Shown: positions 1-8,041 of the stretch, piece after piece
Layout of the letters: each line of letters starts with the position of its first letter
Numbering within the stretch: position 1 is the stretch's first letter
NCBI GenBank assembly: GCA_031271755.1
Contig: JAISVB010000047.1
Coordinates: 1 to 64,000 of the forward strand
Direction: 5' to 3'
Length of the DNA stretch: 64,000 nt
Source: Culturomica sp.
Lineage (GTDB): Bacteria > Bacteroidota > Bacteroidia > Bacteroidales > Marinifilaceae
The notes under the pieces: generated by a model
The model's database searches: none
Seen by the model: only the letters and a program-made list of their open reading frames with translations
What the model was told of the DNA's origin: nothing
Translations under genes and position numbers: made by a program

Positions 1-158
1 ACACTGCTCAACAGATTCAAAAAATTATATCCGTAACTCCCCCCACCGCGGCTGTCTGAGATCATGTTGCCATTGCCGTCATATCCATAAACGCCTGTTG
101 CGGTGTTTCCCTGGACATAAATACTTAGTAGTGTGGCAAGGCATAAAAGTATCTTCAT
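1..158 (-). CDS. RHS/YD-repeat protein, N-terminal fragment (cut by window start)
   Basis: Reading the minus strand from the ATG at 156-158 gives an uninterrupted frame to the window edge (52 codons). It starts with a short hydrophobic signal-like segment (MKILLCLATLLSIYVQG) followed at once by a tyrosine/aspartate repeat, with the motif YGYDGNGNMISDSRGG. This matches the YD repeat of RHS-type secreted proteins (YDxxGNxxxD). In known RHS proteins such repeats form a shell around a variable C-terminal toxin or effector, but that end lies outside the window, so no function is claimed. The signal-like stretch suggests export. The start is supported only by the lack of any longer in-frame extension that looks coding. 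Confidence 0.6.
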   Translation of the reverse strand, partial: MKILLCLATLLSIYVQGNTATGVYGYDGNGNMISDSRGGGSYGYNFLNLLSS

Positions 159-308
159 GACGGCATATTTTTATTTTTTGAGTAAAATTAACAAACAAAT
201 CAAAACGATCAAAATTTCACGGTCTGATTTTAAACAAACTCTGACTCTTTTTTTATAGCTTTACGGAATAACAACAGCAAGACTAACCGACTACCTAAAT
301 AGAAGACT

Positions 309-1616
309 ATGAGCAGATTTGTGATAACAGGCGGCAGGAGATTGAAAGGAGACCTACAGCCGCAGGGAGCGAAAAACGAAGCGTTGCAGGTACTGTGCGC
401 CTGTTTGCTGACAAAAGAGGAAGTGGTGATCTCCAACATCCCCGAAATCCTGGATGTGCTGAAACTCATTGAATTATTGAAAGGGATGGGGGTGAAGGCC
501 GAGCGGCGCGCTCCCGGCGAGTACGCATTCTGTGCAGAAGGGATCGACCTGCGCTACTTAGAAACGGAAGAGTTTTACGAACAGGCCGTCAGCCTGCGGG
601 GATCCATCATGATACTGGGGCCGCTGCTGGCGGTACACGGATACGGCATCATTCCCAAACCGGGCGGGGACAAGATCGGCCGTCGCCGGTTGGATACCCA
701 CTTTCTGGGCTTTGAAAAATTAGGCGCTATTTTTGAATACGACGCGGGGAACAGTTGCTTCAAAGCATCCGCTTCCCGCCTGAAAGGAAGCTACATGCTG
801 CTGGACGAGGCTTCCGTTACCGGCACTGCCAACATCATCATGGCCTCCGTATTGGCGGAAGGCATAACCACCATTTACAACGCAGCCTGCGAACCCTATC
901 TCCAGCAACTCTGCCTCATGCTGAACGCTATGGGAGCCCGGATTTCGGGCATTGCCTCCAACCTGCTGACCATAGAAGGCGTGCAGGAGTTGCACGGTTG
1001 CCGGCACCGTTGCCTGCCGGACATGATCGAGGTAGGGAGTTACATCGGGCTGGCGGCCATGACCCGTTCCGAGATCACCGTCAAAAACGTAAACATCGCT
1101 CAACTGGGGATTATTCCGGACGCCTTCCGGAAATTGGGTGTGCGGATCGAAGAGCGGGGAGACGATCTCTATATTCCCCGTCAGGAACACTACCTGATCG
1201 AAGATTTCATTGACGGATCCATCCTGACCATTGCGGATGCTCCCTGGCCGGGACTGACCCCCGACCTGCTGAGCGTATTTTTGGTGGTAGCCACCCAGGC
1301 TAAGGGAAGTGTGCTGATCCACCAGAAGATGTTCGAGAGCCGCCTCTTCTTTGTGGACAAACTCATCGACATGGGAGCCAAGATCATTCTCTGCGACCCG
1401 CACCGGGCTACCGTCATCGGACAAAACCACGAATCGCAGCTGCGGGCGACCAAAATGACCTCTCCGGATATCCGCGCCGGAATCGCGCTGCTGATCGCAG
1501 CCTTGTCGGCTTCGGGAACCAGTTCCATCCACAACATCGATCAGATAGACCGGGGATACGAACGGATCGACGAAAAGCTGAACGCCATCGGGGCGGAAAT
1601 TATCCGGTACAGCTAA
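309..1616 (+). CDS. murA: UDP-N-acetylglucosamine 1-carboxyvinyltransferase
   Basis: 435 aa, full length for MurA. It transfers enolpyruvate from PEP to UDP-GlcNAc, the first committed step of peptidoglycan synthesis, in the cytosol. The EPSP-synthase fold signatures are visible: GAKNEALQVL near residue 20, the substrate loop PGGDKIGRRRLDTH near 118-131, and a C-terminal RAGIALLIAAL segment. The usual loop cysteine (PGGC-IG) is Asp121 here. In other bacteria Cys-to-Asp at this position keeps activity but prevents covalent modification by fosfomycin, so intrinsic resistance is inferred. The gene is convergent with folK, only 7 bp from its stop. No second murA is in the window. Confidence 0.95.
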   Translation: MSRFVITGGRRLKGDLQPQGAKNEALQVLCACLLTKEEVVISNIPEILDVLKLIELLKGMGVKAERRAPGEYAFCAEGIDLRYLETEEFYEQAVSLRGSIMILGPLLAVHGYGIIPKPGGDKIGRRRLDTHFLGFEKLGAIFEYDAGNSCFKASASRLKGSYMLLDEASVTGTANIIMASVLAEGITTIYNAACEPYLQQLCLMLNAMGARISGIASNLLTIEGVQELHGCRHRCLPDMIEVGSYIGLAAMTRSEITVKNVNIAQLGIIPDAFRKLGVRIEERGDDLYIPRQEHYLIEDFIDGSILTIADAPWPGLTPDLLSVFLVVATQAKGSVLIHQKMFESRLFFVDKLIDMGAKIILCDPHRATVIGQNHESQLRATKMTSPDIRAGIALLIAALSASGTSSIHNIDQIDRGYERIDEKLNAIGAEIIRYS

Positions 1617-1623
1617 GAGTTTG

Positions 1624-2148
1624 TTAAAACTGCGCAAGCCGGGTGACGGGAAGCGTATCCCGGCAGTCGCCGGCCAATTCCCGGATGGTTTTTCCGTAAA
1701 CGGGATGGATAAAACCGGGCATGATCTCGACAAGCGGGATCAGCACAAAGCTTCGTTCCGCCATGCGCGGGTGGGGCAGGATCAGGGAAGGCGTTTCCAC
1801 GATCTCGTCGTTGCAAAAAAGCAGGTCGATGTCGATGGTGCGGTCGGTGTAGCGGTCGTGACCGTTGAGGGGGCGTATCCGTCCCAACTCCTCTTCCGTT
1901 TTGAGGCTGGCCTCTAAAAAAACGTGCGGGGAGAGCGCCGTATCGAATACAGCCGCCCGGTTCAAAAAAGGGGTATCGCTTTCAAATCCCCAGGGGGAGG
2001 TTTCGTACCAGGAGGAGATCAAATGCAATTTACCGGTGCGACGGATCAAAAGCGATACCGCTTCTTCGATCAATCGCCGCCTCTCTCCCTGATTGCTGCC
2101 GAACAACACCGTGATCCGGTTTAGTTTGGCCTCTTTGTTGCGGGTCAT
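1624..2148 (-). CDS. folK: 2-amino-4-hydroxy-6-hydroxymethyldihydropteridine pyrophosphokinase
   Basis: 174 aa, HPPK family. It transfers pyrophosphate from ATP to 6-hydroxymethyl-7,8-dihydropterin in folate synthesis. Family signatures seen: FGSNQGERRRLIEEA at the N-terminus (usual form LGSNLG), SSWYETSPWGF, FLNRAA, and the signature RYTDRTIDIDLLFCNDE followed by LPHPRMAERSFVLIPLVEI. The ATG at 2146-2148 fits; the conserved domain starts about ten residues in. It lies 18 bp downstream of the DUF4290 gene on the same strand and is probably cotranscribed with it. Confidence 0.93.
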   Translation of the reverse strand: MTRNKEAKLNRITVLFGSNQGERRRLIEEAVSLLIRRTGKLHLISSWYETSPWGFESDTPFLNRAAVFDTALSPHVFLEASLKTEEELGRIRPLNGHDRYTDRTIDIDLLFCNDEIVETPSLILPHPRMAERSFVLIPLVEIMPGFIHPVYGKTIRELAGDCRDTLPVTRLAQF

Positions 2149-2166
2149 GGTAACCGGCCGCTTTAT

Positions 2167-2883
2167 TTAAAAGCTCTGATTAATAGTCCCGTTATTAGCC
2201 CCGCCGTTTCCGTTGTTCTTTTTGTAGTAAGAATTAGTGCCGTTCGGCTTGTTCCCGTTCGGTTTATTGTTGTTCAATTTTCCGTTGGGCTTGTTCGGCA
2301 CAGGCTTGTTGGAGCTGGGCTTGCTTTTCTTCTGAAGCAGCTCCCTCGAATTGGAAAGAGTCATCCCTTCGGGCAGCGTCACCCTGTTTCCGGCATACAT
2401 TTTTATATCGTCCAGGATCTGTTCATCCTCCACACTGTCCTTGTTCCAGGTCAGGAACGATTTTTTCATGTGGTTGGCCGTCAAAACGGTCAATGCCCTT
2501 TTTTGATCAGGGTCTTCCAGTTCCTCGATTTTATCGAACAGTTTCTCCACCATTTTCCCGTAATGCCGGTAGCGGATGCGGTTATTGCTGTAAGGCAATT
2601 TTTCCGGTTTTTCATAAATATCGTCTAAGGAGGGAAGGGGGTAAGGGGTGTCTATATCCAATTGAAATTCAGACATAATGGCCAGGTGATCCCACAGTTT
2701 GTGCCGGAAATCGGGTACATCCCGCAGGTGGGGATACAGATTGCCCATGACATCGATGATCGTTTTAGCAGCCCGGGTGCGTTCTTCCCGGTTTTCAATG
2801 GTTCGGATGTGATCCACCATTTTCTGAATGTTTCTTCCATATTCCGGAAGAAGGAGTTTCTTCTTTTCGGTGTTGTATTCCAT
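2167..2883 (-). CDS. DUF4290 family protein with Asn/Pro/Lys-rich tail
   Basis: 238 aa. Residues 1-180 match DUF4290, a family of unknown function restricted to Bacteroidota (start EYNTEKKKLLLPEYGRNIQ, then ENREERTRAAKTIIDVMGN and LWDHLAIMS). In many Bacteroidota this gene sits next to murA, as it nearly does here. The last 50 residues or so are low complexity (repeated NKPNGK/NNNKPNG), a disordered tail that varies between species. No signal peptide or membrane segment is visible, so it is probably cytosolic. A good TAnnTTTG box lies 72 bp upstream. Function unknown. Confidence 0.85.
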   Translation of the reverse strand: MEYNTEKKKLLLPEYGRNIQKMVDHIRTIENREERTRAAKTIIDVMGNLYPHLRDVPDFRHKLWDHLAIMSEFQLDIDTPYPLPSLDDIYEKPEKLPYSNNRIRYRHYGKMVEKLFDKIEELEDPDQKRALTVLTANHMKKSFLTWNKDSVEDEQILDDIKMYAGNRVTLPEGMTLSNSRELLQKKSKPSSNKPVPNKPNGKLNNNKPNGNKPNGTNSYYKKNNGNGGANNGTINQSF

Positions 2884-2954
2884 TTTTTGGTATTAAGGAG
2901 AGGCCGGAGTTGCAGAAAAACACTTCAAAACACTTCGGCAACAGATAATCACCA

Positions 2955-2962
2955 CAAAGATA
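2955..2962 (-). promoter_or_regulatory. Bacteroidota -7 promoter box for DUF4290-folK
   Basis: The minus strand reads TATCTTTG, an exact match to the TAnnTTTG -7 element of Bacteroidota sigma-A promoters. The expected start point near 2948 leaves a leader of about 65 nt before the DUF4290 ATG. No clear -33 TTTG was confirmed. Confidence 0.5.
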
Positions 2963-2990
2963 CGCTATTTTGCGGTTTTACCGATACAAT

Positions 2991-5255
2991 TTATGCTTCG
3001 GGGATAAATATTTTTGCAAATTTTAATAATAACACTTTCTCTTCCCCTCCGTTAAAGCGGACTTTGGCCTTTCTGTTTACGCCGAACCCGTCCAATGAAA
3101 GCACCTCGCCCGTTCCGAAAGTGGGGTGGAAAATCACCATTCCGGGGACAATTTGCCCGGGCTCCGCCGGTTTCAGATTGCTTCTGTCCACCTCCGGGAC
3201 AGCCGCGTGAGCTGCCGGCCGCAGAGAGACCGGAGCGGGTTTGCGCACCGCCGGCGTATGCTGCAACCCAAATCCCGAACGCTCCGTCCGGGGCGTGAAA
3301 AATCCTTCGAGGCACGCCGGATCAATGTTCTCGATAAAGCGGGAGGCTTCTGTCGGCACAACCGTACCGTTCCGGTAGCGGGAAACCGCATACGACAGGA
3401 CAACTGTCCGTTCCGCCCGGGTCAGGGCGACATAGAACAGTCGCCGTTCCTCCTCCAAAGCAGCCGGATTGGACACACACTGTTCCGCCGGGAACAGCTT
3501 CTCTTCCACACCGGTAATAAAAACATTGGGGAACTCCAACCCTTTGGCCGCATGGATCGTCATCAGCGTCACCTTGTTCCGGTCTTCCGATTTTTCATTG
3601 TCCTGATCGGTCAACAGGGCGACTCCCTCCAGAAAAGCCGGGAGCTTATCGCTGCTGTTTTCCTGATACGCAGTTTCGCAAAACGCCTTGACCGCATTCA
3701 GCATCTCCTGTATATTCTCTTTGCGGGAGATTCCCTCCGGCGTAGAGTCGTTCGAAAGATCCTCTTTGATTCCGGCAACCTCGGTAATGGTGCGGGCCAG
3801 ATCGTATGCATTCTCCTCTTGTGCTGCTGCGGAAAATTTTTCGATCAGGCTCCGGAAATTCCGCAATTTGGCCAGCGTAGGGCCGTTGAACACATTCGCA
3901 GCCTGATCGATGTTGCTGAGGACGGTCCACATACTGACCCCGTGTTGCAGGGAGAGCGCTTTGACATGCTCCACGGTGGTGTCGCCAATACCCCTGCGGG
4001 GGTAATTGATGATCCTTTTCAGGGCCTCTTCGTCGTTCTGATTCACCGAAAGCCGGAAATACGCCAGCAGATCCTTGATCTCTTTCCGCTGGTAAAACGA
4101 CTGCCCGCCATAGATCTTGTAAGGAATATTCCGCTTGCGCAACGCCTCCTCCAAAATACGGGACTGGGCATTGGTGCGGTACAGAATGGCAAAATCGTTG
4201 TACTCCTGCTGCCGGTAATTGGCCATCCGGAAAATTTCACCGACCACCTGAAACCCCTCCTCCTTGTCGGAAAGGGCTTTGATCACCCGGATCTTATCCC
4301 CCTCTTCGTTTTCGGAAAAAACCCGTTTGGGGATCTGGTCTTTGTTCTTGCTGATCACGCTGTTGGCCGCATCGACAATAGTCGTGGTCGACCGGTAATT
4401 CTGTTCCAGCTTGAACAGCTTGTAATCCGGGTAATCGTTCCGGAAATTCAGGATATTCTCGATGCGGGCGCCCCGGAAGGAGTAAATACTCTGGGCGTCG
4501 TCCCCCACCACACAGATGTTCCGGTGTTCTTCCGACAGTTTTTTAATGATCAGGTATTGCGAATAATTCGTATCCTGGTACTCGTCTACCAGGATGTAAC
4601 TGAATTTCTGGCGGTATTTCTCCAGTATCTCCGGAAAATCCCGGAAAAGAATGTTGGTTTGCAGCAACAGGTCGTCGAAGTCCATCGCATCGCTTTGCTT
4701 GCATCGCTGCTGATACTGCTTGTAAATATCGGCGATCAGCGGTTTGCGGGCAGCCGTGTCGGCCGAAACGATCCGCGCCGACCGGGCGTACGCCTCTGCC
4801 GTGATCAGGTTGTTTTTAGCCATGGAGATCCGTCCCAGCACATCGTTGGCTTTGTACACCTTGTCGTCCAATTTCATCTCCTTCACGATCGTTTTGATCA
4901 GGTTCTTGGAATCCTGCGTATCGTAAATGGTGAAATTAGAAGTATAGCCCAGCTTTTCCGATTCAAAACGCAATATCTTTGAAAAAATGGAGTGAAAAGT
5001 GTTCATCCACAAGTTGGCGGCATTGACATCTCCCACCAATTGGGCAATCCGCTTTTGCATCTCCCGGGCAGCTTTGTTGGTAAATGTCAGCGCCAATATT
5101 TTGTAAGGCGGCACCCCCTGGCTCAGTAAATGAGCGATCCGGTACGTCAGCACCCGGGTCTTCCCCGATCCGGCCCCGGCAATCACCAACGCCGGCCCCT
5201 CGGTGTGCAGCACCGCCTCTTTTTGGCTTTCGTTCAGTTCATTGATAAAATCCAC
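2991..5255 (-). CDS. uvrD: UvrD/PcrA-type superfamily 1 DNA helicase
   Basis: 754 aa from a GTG start. ATP-driven 3'-5' helicase acting in nucleotide excision and mismatch repair. Motifs in order: Q motif LNESQKEAV, Walker A AGAGSGKT (26-33), motif Ia ALTFTNKAA, motif II VDEYQDTN (about 221-227), motif III VVGDDAQSIYSFRGA, motif IV LEQNYRST, motif V TIHAAKGLEFPNVF and motif VI FYVALTRAE. The C-terminus has the Tudor-like module of PcrA/UvrD (VIFHPTFGTGEVLSLDG). Start choice: there is no suitable ATG. GTG at 5253-5255 has a GGGGAG ribosome site six bases upstream and gives the typical N-terminus (M)DFINELNESQ; a TTG at 5267 is the alternative. uvrD and pcrA cannot be told apart here. Confidence 0.93.
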   Translation of the reverse strand: MDFINELNESQKEAVLHTEGPALVIAGAGSGKTRVLTYRIAHLLSQGVPPYKILALTFTNKAAREMQKRIAQLVGDVNAANLWMNTFHSIFSKILRFESEKLGYTSNFTIYDTQDSKNLIKTIVKEMKLDDKVYKANDVLGRISMAKNNLITAEAYARSARIVSADTAARKPLIADIYKQYQQRCKQSDAMDFDDLLLQTNILFRDFPEILEKYRQKFSYILVDEYQDTNYSQYLIIKKLSEEHRNICVVGDDAQSIYSFRGARIENILNFRNDYPDYKLFKLEQNYRSTTTIVDAANSVISKNKDQIPKRVFSENEEGDKIRVIKALSDKEEGFQVVGEIFRMANYRQQEYNDFAILYRTNAQSRILEEALRKRNIPYKIYGGQSFYQRKEIKDLLAYFRLSVNQNDEEALKRIINYPRRGIGDTTVEHVKALSLQHGVSMWTVLSNIDQAANVFNGPTLAKLRNFRSLIEKFSAAAQEENAYDLARTITEVAGIKEDLSNDSTPEGISRKENIQEMLNAVKAFCETAYQENSSDKLPAFLEGVALLTDQDNEKSEDRNKVTLMTIHAAKGLEFPNVFITGVEEKLFPAEQCVSNPAALEEERRLFYVALTRAERTVVLSYAVSRYRNGTVVPTEASRFIENIDPACLEGFFTPRTERSGFGLQHTPAVRKPAPVSLRPAAHAAVPEVDRSNLKPAEPGQIVPGMVIFHPTFGTGEVLSLDGFGVNRKAKVRFNGGEEKVLLLKFAKIFIPEA

Positions 5256-5313
5256 AGATCTCCCCAATCAATTAAATTCCGGGGATAAAGATAGCAAAAT
5301 CCACGTGATTTTC

Positions 5314-5321
5314 TATATTTG
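5314..5321 (+). promoter_or_regulatory. Possible -7 box for the T9SS-sorted protein gene
   Basis: TATATTTG matches TAnnTTTG. It would give a leader of about 90 nt before the ATG at 5419. No clear -33 element, so this is tentative. Confidence 0.3.
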
Positions 5322-5418
5322 CATAAAATACAAACACATGAAACCCGCATGCTGACAAGCGCCAAAGAAGATGTTGTTGCAAAGGGTTCCATACGGCCTT
5401 AAATAAAAAACACAACGT

Positions 5419-6693
5419 ATGAAATACATTCTATTATTGACCTGTATATTGGGAGCGGTCAGCGGTTTTGCCCAGATCGTGAACGGGCCGGTCAGGATGG
5501 AGGCGCCCGGGCGTCAGCTTGTTTTGACAACATACAGTGATGGGAGTACGGATCTGTATGTGATCCAAAATACCGACAACGAACCCAACCCGCAATTCGG
5601 TGTTGTGCAGTTTACGCCGGACGGGAGCAACGGTTGGGAGTATGAATGGAGCTACAACGGGACTTTTCAACCTGTTGTTTATCAGGGAGATTCAACCTAT
5701 ATGCGTATGGACTTGCCCGGAGAGGGCGTTTATTACCTGAAAGGGACAAAGGCGGGCTCCTCCCCGGTGGAGGCGGAATTTCATGTATTTTATTCCTTTC
5801 TCGATGTTACAATCTCTTTAAACTCCGTGGAAAATGAAATGGATTGTGAAAACGTGACAGTCTATCTGAATATTGTTCCTCCCCAATACGGATCATTTCC
5901 GGGAGAAGCGAATGAAGTTGAGTATAAGTTCTTTGAGGATGGCCGCCAATTGACTTATTTTTCCCTTGATAATTATAATGCGCCGAGTATTAATTGGGAG
6001 GTAATTGGAAAAACATCCGATAAAAAGGGGAAGGTAGAAATTAAGGACCGGTTTGGGATCGTCTGGGAAAGCAACGAGGTGATATGGCACTCCTACATCC
6101 CCAAGGCCGATTTTTCCGCCACCCCCATGAACGGGGAAGCTCCGTTGGAGGTCACCTTTACTTCCGCTTCCGAAAATGCCGACTACTTCGAATGGTATCT
6201 TTACAAAGACACCAACGAGATCAAAACATTTTTCCCCACCTTGTCGGACAGTCTTTTACAGCTTGTTTATTACGGAGAACACCTGCCGCCGTATACCTAC
6301 GAACATCCGGGCGAATACCAGGTGAAATTAGTGGTTGTCAACACGCAGGGGATCAATCGCTGTTCCGACACGCTCCTCTTCGAAGCGGGAAATTGGATCG
6401 TGGTGGACTCCTCCCTGCTGGATGTGCCGAACGTTTTTACGCCCAACGGGGACGGGATCAACGACCTGTTCCAGGCAAAATCGGAACAATCGCTGAAATT
6501 TTTCCACGGGATCATCCTCAATCGCTGGGGGCGGAAAGTATACGAATGGCGCGATCCGGAAGGCGGTTGGGACGGAAGGATCGGCGGGAAATACGCCAGT
6601 CCCGGAACCTACTTCTACATCATTACAGCCACCGGCCGCGAGATCGACGCCCGGAAATACATACAAAAAGGCGCCTTGTTGCTGGTGCGGTAG
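5419..6693 (+). CDS. Secreted PKD-domain protein with T9SS type-B C-terminal sorting domain
   Basis: 424 aa. A Sec signal peptide (MKYILLLTCILGAVSGFAQ) is followed by an unassigned beta-rich region (20-230) and then a PKD-like domain from about 232 (ADFSATPMNGEAPLEVTFTS ... EHPGEYQVKLVVVN). The last 90 residues are the gliding-motility/CHU_C type-B sorting domain: DVPNVFTPNGDGINDLF, ILNRWGRKVYEW, GGWDGRIGGK, SPGTYFYIITATG. Such proteins cross the outer membrane by the type IX system and become surface anchored or released. No type IX machinery gene is in the window, so a functional T9SS elsewhere is inferred. The substrate or role of the N-terminal part is unknown. Confidence 0.85.
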   Translation: MKYILLLTCILGAVSGFAQIVNGPVRMEAPGRQLVLTTYSDGSTDLYVIQNTDNEPNPQFGVVQFTPDGSNGWEYEWSYNGTFQPVVYQGDSTYMRMDLPGEGVYYLKGTKAGSSPVEAEFHVFYSFLDVTISLNSVENEMDCENVTVYLNIVPPQYGSFPGEANEVEYKFFEDGRQLTYFSLDNYNAPSINWEVIGKTSDKKGKVEIKDRFGIVWESNEVIWHSYIPKADFSATPMNGEAPLEVTFTSASENADYFEWYLYKDTNEIKTFFPTLSDSLLQLVYYGEHLPPYTYEHPGEYQVKLVVVNTQGINRCSDTLLFEAGNWIVVDSSLLDVPNVFTPNGDGINDLFQAKSEQSLKFFHGIILNRWGRKVYEWRDPEGGWDGRIGGKYASPGTYFYIITATGREIDARKYIQKGALLLVR

Positions 6694-6712
6694 GAAATTT
6701 AACAGAGCCCGG

Positions 6713-7249
6713 CTATTTCCGGCTGAATTCGCACCCGCAATACCTCTGGTTGTAGAAACTATTCTCCTGCAACAGGAGCCGGCGCCGTTCGCTCAACCCT
6801 CCTGCCCGCCAGTTCTTTTCCCAAAATTCGGTACCGGGCACGCGGGCGGCCGCCCCTCTCCCGGCTTCTCCGATCTGGGAAAGGTTTTTCCAGCGGGAAG
6901 AAGCCAATGTGGTGGCAAAGCAGGCAATGCCCCGCTCCTGCGCCGTCCGGGCTGTCGCCAGCAGGCGCATTTGAAAGCAATACAGACAACGCCGGCCGCG
7001 TTCCGGCTCCTCCTCCAATCCCTTTGTTCCCTCCAGCCAGACGTTGTGCTCGTAATCCCCGTCCACCACCTCCAGCCCTGATCTCTCCGCATACCGGGTA
7101 CACTCGTTCTTCCGGCGCTCATACTCCGCTAACGGGAAAATATTCGGATTGAAATAATACAGCACCGGCCGGATGTCGTTTTGCAACAGCCACTCGATAA
7201 CCGCTGCCGAACAGGGCGCACAACAAGTATGAAGCAACAGAGATTGCAT
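6713..7249 (-). CDS. queH: Epoxyqueuosine reductase QueH
   Basis: 178 aa from ATG 7247-7249. QueH (former DUF208) reduces epoxyqueuosine to queuosine in the tRNA anticodon, replacing QueG. Conserved cysteines seen: LLHTCCAPCSAAV at the N-terminus, RRCLYCFQMRL near the middle, and YCGCEFS at the end, as expected for the family's metal/Fe-S centre. YYFNPNIFP and ECTRYAE are also typical. A TTG 48 bp further upstream would extend into the terminator of the neighbouring tRNA gene and is rejected. queA, which acts one step earlier, begins at the other end of this window. Confidence 0.92.
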   Translation of the reverse strand: MQSLLLHTCCAPCSAAVIEWLLQNDIRPVLYYFNPNIFPLAEYERRKNECTRYAERSGLEVVDGDYEHNVWLEGTKGLEEEPERGRRCLYCFQMRLLATARTAQERGIACFATTLASSRWKNLSQIGEAGRGAAARVPGTEFWEKNWRAGGLSERRRLLLQENSFYNQRYCGCEFSRK

Positions 7250-7278
7250 ATCGTGGAAACCTTGAAAACATGTAAAAT

Positions 7279-7308
7279 AAAAAAAGTCGCTGATCAACGA
7301 CTTTTTTT
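7279..7308 (-). terminator. Rho-independent terminator of tRNA-Leu(CAA)
   Basis: Two 11-base arms, AAAAAAAGTCG and CGACTTTTTTT, flank an 8-base loop. On the minus strand the stem ends in a T run 14 bp past the tRNA 3' end and 30 bp before the queH ATG. The T run is present on both strands, so it could work in either direction. Confidence 0.75.
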
Positions 7309-7321
7309 ACCTTTTGCTCCG

Positions 7322-7405
7322 TACCCGAGGTGGGAATCGAACCCACACGATATTGCTACCACTGGATTTTGAGTCCAGCGCGTCTACCAATTCCGCCACC
7401 CGGGC
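7322..7405 (-). tRNA. tRNA-Leu (anticodon CAA)
   Basis: The minus strand folds as a class II tRNA: acceptor GCCCGGG pairs with CTCGGGT, D-arm GGCGGAATTGGTAGACGC, anticodon stem CTGGA/TCCAG with loop CTCAAAA (anticodon CAA, reads UUG), a variable arm of about 12 bases, and T-arm GGGTTCGATTCCC. The discriminator base is A, as in leucine tRNAs, and the genomic 3' end does not read CCA. Its promoter lies just upstream and its terminator just downstream. Confidence 0.95.
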
Positions 7406-7418
7406 TTAAACTCGGGTG

Positions 7419-7448
7419 CAAAGATACAAAATAATTACAATCTGCAAA
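7419..7448 (-). promoter_or_regulatory. Promoter of tRNA-Leu(CAA)
   Basis: On the minus strand a -33 TTTG (7445-7448) is followed 18 bases later by the -7 box TATCTTTG (7419-7426), the textbook Bacteroidota spacing. The expected transcript starts a few bases before the mature 5' end at 7405. Confidence 0.75.
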
Positions 7449-7506
7449 CCCTGCGTAAAAAAATTGTCAAGAAGCAGATTCGCAACACTTCCCGGAGCCC
7501 TGCAAC

Positions 7507-7944
7507 TTAATCATCGATCTCCATCAATTCAAACTGCAAATTGAATTTCAGTTCAAACCCGTTGTTCAGTTTCACCTCGTAGTCCCGCTTGTCGTAATCT
7601 ATCGCTACCATCTTGGCATCCGGATAATTAGCGGCCACATACGTTTTGACGGGTGGCGGGACGATCCCTTCGGGGAGTTGCGTAAATGGGCAATTTACCT
7701 CTTTCCATTCCCCCCTGCCGTTAAATTCCACTTTACTGCCATTGGTAAAAACAACCTCGTAACTCTTGTCAAGAAATTCTTTTTCCATTTTGGCACGGGA
7801 AACTATCCCTTCCGGAAAATAGCGGGCAATAAACTGCCGGGCAGTGTCCGGAAGCTGCTCCACCGTAATCGGTGTGTCGTTGTCGGCAAACGCCGCACCG
7901 GCGGCCAGGATCAGGACAGCCAGCGATAAGATAATCCGTTTCAT
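7507..7944 (-). CDS. Exported PepSY-like (DUF2874) protein
   Basis: 145 aa. A clear signal peptide (MKRIILSLAVLILAAGAAFA) is followed by two tandem PepSY-like repeats: residues about 28-85 (LPDTARQFIARYFPEG ... YEVVFTNGSKVEFNGRGEW) and about 90-145 (LPEGIVPPPVKTYVAANYP ... YEVKLNNGFELKFN). This is the Bacteroidota PepSY-like family of small periplasmic proteins, fold related to beta-lactamase-inhibitor proteins, with no firm function. It is monocistronic, with its own TATATTTG box at 7964-7971 and a HAD gene running the other way. Confidence 0.8.
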   Translation of the reverse strand: MKRIILSLAVLILAAGAAFADNDTPITVEQLPDTARQFIARYFPEGIVSRAKMEKEFLDKSYEVVFTNGSKVEFNGRGEWKEVNCPFTQLPEGIVPPPVKTYVAANYPDAKMVAIDYDKRDYEVKLNNGFELKFNLQFELMEIDD

Positions 7945-7963
7945 GATCAGATTTTTACTATGA

Positions 7964-7971
7964 CAAATATA
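7964..7971 (-). promoter_or_regulatory. -7 box for the PepSY-like gene
   Basis: The minus strand reads TATATTTG, matching TAnnTTTG, 20 bp upstream of the ATG at 7944. Confidence 0.5.
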
Positions 7972-8002
7972 AGAAAAAAACTGAAAAGAAGTTGAAATAC
8001 AC

Positions 8003-8010
8003 TATTTTTG
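8003..8010 (+). promoter_or_regulatory. -7 box for the HAD phosphatase gene
   Basis: TATTTTTG matches TAnnTTTG, 31 bp before the ATG at 8042. No clear -33 element. Confidence 0.4.
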
Positions 8011-8041
8011 TAACGGGAGCATATCCCCAAACAAAAACGAC

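Noticed and set aside
3126..4982. Open frame of 618 codons on the plus strand opposite the helicase gene
   Set aside because: All helicase motifs are on the other strand; this frame has no recognisable domain.
7250..7297. N-terminal extension of queH from a TTG start
   Set aside because: It would run through the tRNA terminator stem; the conserved family start is at the ATG 7249.
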